From contig JBDLRH010000026.1 of assembly GCA_039800165.1 (NCBI GenBank), positions 1 to 9,443 of the forward strand: a DNA stretch of 9,443 nt, in the 5' to 3' direction. Positions 6,586-9,443 of the stretch are shown piece by piece. The first letter of the stretch is position 1, and every line of letters begins with the position of its first letter. Below the pieces are notes generated by a model. The model did not search any database and had not been told where the DNA came from. It saw only the letters and a program-made list of their open reading frames with translations. Source of the stretch: JBDLRH01 sp039800165 (GTDB lineage: Bacteria; Pseudomonadota; Gammaproteobacteria; Burkholderiales; Burkholderiaceae_C). The translations under genes and the position numbers were made by a program.

Positions 6586-7773
6586 ATGAATACCCGACGC
6601 GGCGCAACGCCGCCGGTGGCGCTGGCCGCGCTGGCTGTGCTGGCGGCTGCAGCATGGATGGCTTCGGTGGCCGTGGGGCCGGCCATTGCACAACCCCATG
6701 CATCGACTTCGCCCCCGCCCGAGCTGCGCTGGCGCACCGAGGGTGTGGCGCGTGGTCTGGTGCACCCGTGGGGCGTGAGCTTTTTGCCGCAAGGCCGCTT
6801 TCTGGTGACCGAACGCGGCGGCACGCTGCGTGTGGTGCAGCCCGACGGCAAGGTGTCGGACCCGCTGGCGGGCGTGCCTGCGGTGGCAGCCACGGGGCAG
6901 GGCGGCTTGCTCGACGTGGCCACTGACAGCGGCTTTGCCGGCAACCGCACGGTGTACCTCTGCTATTCCGAGCCGGCCTCTGCGGTGGGCACCGGCACCA
7001 GCGGTGGAAGCGGCACCGCTCTTGCGCGCGCCACGCTCAGCGACGACCTGCGCGCCCTGCAGAACCTCACGGTGATCTTCCGGCAACAGCCCAAGGTGGG
7101 CGGCGGCCTGCACTTTGGTTGCCGCATCGTCGCGGCCAGGGACGGCACGCTGTACCTGTCGCTTGGCGACCGCGGCAGCCGCATGGACGACGCGCAGAAC
7201 CTAGCCACCCACATCGGCAAGGTGGTGCGCATCACCAAGGACGGCAAGGCGCCGCCCGACAACCCCTTCGTCGGCAAGCCGGGTGCGCTGCCCGAGGTCT
7301 GGAGCTATGGCCATCGCAACCAGCAGGGCGCCACGCTCGGCCCCGACGGCGCGTTGTGGACGCACGAGCATGGCCCGCAGGGCGGCGACGAAATCAACCG
7401 CCCGCAGGCGGGCCGCAATCACGGTTGGCCGGTGATCACCTACGGCGAGCGCTACGGCGGCGGGCCGATCGGCGAGGGCATCACCGCCAAGGCCGGCATG
7501 GAGCAGCCGCTGCTGTACTGGCGGCCGTCCATCGCCGTCTCGGGCATGGCCTTCATCACCAGCGACCGCTACCCGGGCGCGCGTGGCCACCTGCTGGTGG
7601 GTACGCTGCGCAGTGGCGAGGTGCGACGCATCGAATGGGCCGGCAACCGCGTGGTGGCCGAGCATCGGGTGCGCATCGGCGCGCGGGTGCGCGACGTGAA
7701 GCAGGGGCCCGACGGCTGGATCTACCTGCTGACCGACAAGCCCGACGGCGAACTGCTGCGGCTGCTGCCCTGA
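6586..7773 (+). CDS. Exported PQQ-dependent aldose sugar dehydrogenase (YliI/Asd-like, GSDH family)
   Basis: The product is 395 residues. Residues 1-35 form a signal peptide (basic MNTRRG, then an Ala/Val/Leu core, ending GPAIA before Gln36), so the mature enzyme is periplasmic. The rest is a six-bladed beta-propeller of the glucose/sorbosone dehydrogenase family. Family motifs in order are HPWGVSFLPQGRFLVTER, HFGCRIV (176-182), SLGDRGSR, EVWSYGHRNQQG (His243) and HEHGPQGGDEIN (260-271), then SGMAF and VRDVKQGPDGWIYLLTD near the end. The HFG histidine (176) matches the proposed catalytic base of soluble glucose dehydrogenases. The enzyme oxidises aldose sugars at C1 with PQQ and calcium. PQQ synthesis genes are not in the window. 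The GAGGT at 6576-6580, overlapping the acuI stop codon, can serve as ribosome binding site. The mature chain has only two cysteines, 126 and 179. The exact sugar substrate cannot be told. Confidence 0.92.
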   Translation: MNTRRGATPPVALAALAVLAAAAWMASVAVGPAIAQPHASTSPPPELRWRTEGVARGLVHPWGVSFLPQGRFLVTERGGTLRVVQPDGKVSDPLAGVPAVAATGQGGLLDVATDSGFAGNRTVYLCYSEPASAVGTGTSGGSGTALARATLSDDLRALQNLTVIFRQQPKVGGGLHFGCRIVAARDGTLYLSLGDRGSRMDDAQNLATHIGKVVRITKDGKAPPDNPFVGKPGALPEVWSYGHRNQQGATLGPDGALWTHEHGPQGGDEINRPQAGRNHGWPVITYGERYGGGPIGEGITAKAGMEQPLLYWRPSIAVSGMAFITSDRYPGARGHLLVGTLRSGEVRRIEWAGNRVVAEHRVRIGARVRDVKQGPDGWIYLLTDKPDGELLRLLP

Positions 7774-7779
7774 GCCCGG

Positions 7780-9432
7780 TCAGCGCTTGCGCGACGGCAG
7801 CTCGGCCTGCACCTGCGGCAGGTCCACCATCACCGGCTGGCCAGGCGTGGTGCAGCCGGTGTCGCAGCACTTGCCGGGCTGGCGGTTCTGCGTGATGGGG
7901 CGCGCCGGGTCGTGCGGTGCGGCGGCGGGTGAGCCGTCGGCGGCCACGCCGCGCTCGAGCAGGCGCTCCACCAGTTCGACCTTGCTGCCCACCGGGTAGT
8001 TGCGCCAGATCTCCTGCTTCATCGCCGCAGGCGAGCCGCCGCCGTGCAGGCTGATCACGCTGTACCAGCCGCCCTGGTAGCCGGCGGTCAGGTCTTCGAT
8101 GAAGCGCGCGGTCTGGATGCGCTGCTCATACGGAATCGCCGGGTTGGCGCGCAGCACGTCCGACAGCCTGGCGCCGGTCTCCGGGTTGTGGTCTTCGTCC
8201 GGGCCGGGCAGGGTGACGATCAGCCCGCCGCTGACGTAATGCGCGATGCGGTGCATGTCGTAGATCTGCGTGGCCAGCAGCAGCTTGCCGATGTTGGCAA
8301 ACACCGGGTCGGGCATGAAGGTGCCACTCCACTCGTCGGCCTTGCCGTACACGCTGGAGGCCACGCCACAGGCATAAAAGCCCTCTGTGATCTTGATGAG
8401 TTCGACCATCTGCTCGCGCAGGTGGCTTTCCTTGCCGGGGTCAAAGCCATTGGCCTCGCACATCAGCGCGCCGGCGCCGATGAGCAGGTCGCCAAAGCCC
8501 GCACGGGCGCCGATGCAGGTTTGCCGGTGGTGCGTGGCGTAGCTGTAGGTCAGGTGGTGCGAATGCTCCCACTCGCCGGCGTAGAACACGTCTTCCATCG
8601 GCACGAACACACGGTCGAACAGGCACACGCCGGTGCTCTGGCCGTACTTGCGGCTGAAGAGGGCCGCGCCATGTTCTGCTTCACCAGGGCGGCCGGCGGG
8701 GCGCGCCACGATGGTCAGGCCCGGTGCGTCGATCGGCACGGTGCAGCAGACGGCAAAGTCGGCGTCTTCTGCGCCCATGTTGCGGCAGGGCATGACCAGC
8801 AGTTCGTGCATGTAGGGCGCGCCGGTCACGATGGCCTTGGCACCCGAGATGCGGATGCCGCGGCGGCCGTTCTCCACCGCATTGCGCTCGACGATCCGCA
8901 CATAGCTGTCCAGGTTGGGCTGCTCATGCGGGCGCAGGCTACGGTCGCCCTTGCCGTCGGTCATCGCCACGCCCAGGGTCAGGTCCTGGTCTTGCACGCG
9001 GTGCAGGAAGGCCATGAACCGGTCGCCGTGCTCGCGCGTGCCGCGGGCGTCGTCGATGCGTGCCACCACCTGCGCCAGGCCGTTCATCGCGTCGTGGGTC
9101 AGGTAGCGCTGGGCGCAGCCGCTTTCCTGGCAGATCAGGCGCACGGCCTCCAGCTTGTTCAGCAGGTCGCCGGCGCTGCGGTTGATGTGCGTCATGCGGT
9201 TGACGCGCCGGCCGCTGCTTTGCTCGATGGCCGTCATGATCGGCGCGTACTCGGGGCGGTGCGCGAAGTCATAGGTCAGCGCAATCGCGTTGATGCCTGG
9301 CTGCAGCGCGGCATCGTCGGCCACCGACCCGACCTGGCGTCCGTCGACGAACACCCGGGGGCGGTAGCGGCGCAGCGACTCGCGGTAGTCGTCGCCAGTC
9401 ATCAGGGTCGAGGTGGGGGCGGCAGCGTTCAT
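7780..9432 (-). CDS. HpaB-family flavoprotein (4-hydroxyphenylacetate 3-monooxygenase / 4-hydroxybutyryl-CoA dehydratase superfamily)
   Basis: The product is 550 residues, longer than E. coli HpaB (about 520) or Clostridium AbfD (about 490). The HpaB N-terminal domain (about 11-285) starts MTGDDYRESLRRYRPRVFVDG and contains GVAMTDGKGDRSL and GAKAIVTGAPYMHELLVMP. The C-terminal domain (about 290-495) contains THHRQTCIGARAGFGDLLIG, GGLIVTLP and SLHGGGSP. The TDxKGDR and HRQ motifs place it nearer the AbfD-like branch than E. coli HpaB. However, by remembered alignment two of four Fe-S ligands are missing: Cys106 and His302 remain, while Tyr110 and Ala309 replace cysteines. An FAD-dependent hydroxylase of a phenolic substrate, or an uncharacterised flavoenzyme, is therefore more likely than a dehydratase. 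Residues about 495-550 form an extra tail with KCCDTGC. No HpaC-type flavin reductase is in the window. The gene converges on the sugar dehydrogenase gene, and only 11 bp upstream of its ATG are visible. Confidence 0.85.
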   Translation of the reverse strand: MNAAAPTSTLMTGDDYRESLRRYRPRVFVDGRQVGSVADDAALQPGINAIALTYDFAHRPEYAPIMTAIEQSSGRRVNRMTHINRSAGDLLNKLEAVRLICQESGCAQRYLTHDAMNGLAQVVARIDDARGTREHGDRFMAFLHRVQDQDLTLGVAMTDGKGDRSLRPHEQPNLDSYVRIVERNAVENGRRGIRISGAKAIVTGAPYMHELLVMPCRNMGAEDADFAVCCTVPIDAPGLTIVARPAGRPGEAEHGAALFSRKYGQSTGVCLFDRVFVPMEDVFYAGEWEHSHHLTYSYATHHRQTCIGARAGFGDLLIGAGALMCEANGFDPGKESHLREQMVELIKITEGFYACGVASSVYGKADEWSGTFMPDPVFANIGKLLLATQIYDMHRIAHYVSGGLIVTLPGPDEDHNPETGARLSDVLRANPAIPYEQRIQTARFIEDLTAGYQGGWYSVISLHGGGSPAAMKQEIWRNYPVGSKVELVERLLERGVAADGSPAAAPHDPARPITQNRQPGKCCDTGCTTPGQPVMVDLPQVQAELPSRKR

Positions 9433-9443
9433 GGTGAGGATGG

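Noticed and set aside
7774..7779. Bidirectional terminator between the converging sugar dehydrogenase and HpaB-like genes
   Set aside because: Only 6 bp separate the stop codons and no stem-loop with a T-run is visible there. Transcripts may simply overlap.
7780..9432. Naming this gene 4-hydroxybutyryl-CoA dehydratase (abfD)
   Set aside because: Two iron-sulfur ligands and a catalytic glutamate equivalent appear replaced, so the specific enzyme name is not supported.

Overview
The window reads as a chromosomal segment of a high-GC betaproteobacterium, most likely Burkholderiales (Comamonadaceae-like). This rests on GC-rich codon use, the 7TMR-DISM-type histidine kinase with its OmpR-like regulator, a pyrroloquinoline quinone (PQQ)-type sugar dehydrogenase and an AcuI-type reductase. 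No named organism can be given from the sequence alone. I see no tRNA, rRNA, CRISPR array, insertion sequence or phage gene.

Left half (1-5482, all minus strand). Four genes run the same way: a membrane histidine kinase (3380-5482), an OmpR/PhoB-type response regulator overlapping it by 4 bp (2685-3383), a free-standing receiver protein (2145-2585), and the first 698 codons of a large protein that leaves the window at base 1 (1-2095). The large protein begins with a DUF4347 domain, followed by an unassigned beta-rich region and Calx-beta-like repeats. This is the build of giant exported adhesins. The layout suggests a sensor and two receivers that may control a surface protein, but that link is inference. 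Base composition of the large gene is visibly lower in GC than the rest.

Middle (5363-5581) is a divergent, mostly non-coding stretch. It contains a strong ribosome binding site for the rightward gene.

Right half. A two-gene plus-strand unit encodes an AcuI/YhdH-family acrylyl-CoA reductase (5582-6577) and, 8 bp later, an exported PQQ-dependent aldose sugar dehydrogenase (6586-7773). A minus-strand gene (7780-9432) converges on it with only 6 bp between the stop codons. It encodes an HpaB / 4-hydroxybutyryl-CoA dehydratase superfamily protein that has lost most of the dehydratase's iron-sulfur ligands and carries a cysteine-containing C-terminal tail.

Most genes are recognisable family members. 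The points most worth a second look are the caspase-like His/Cys arrangement in the DUF4347 domain, the altered acidic pocket of the small receiver, the altered active site and tail of the HpaB-like protein, and a possible disulfide pair in the sugar dehydrogenase.
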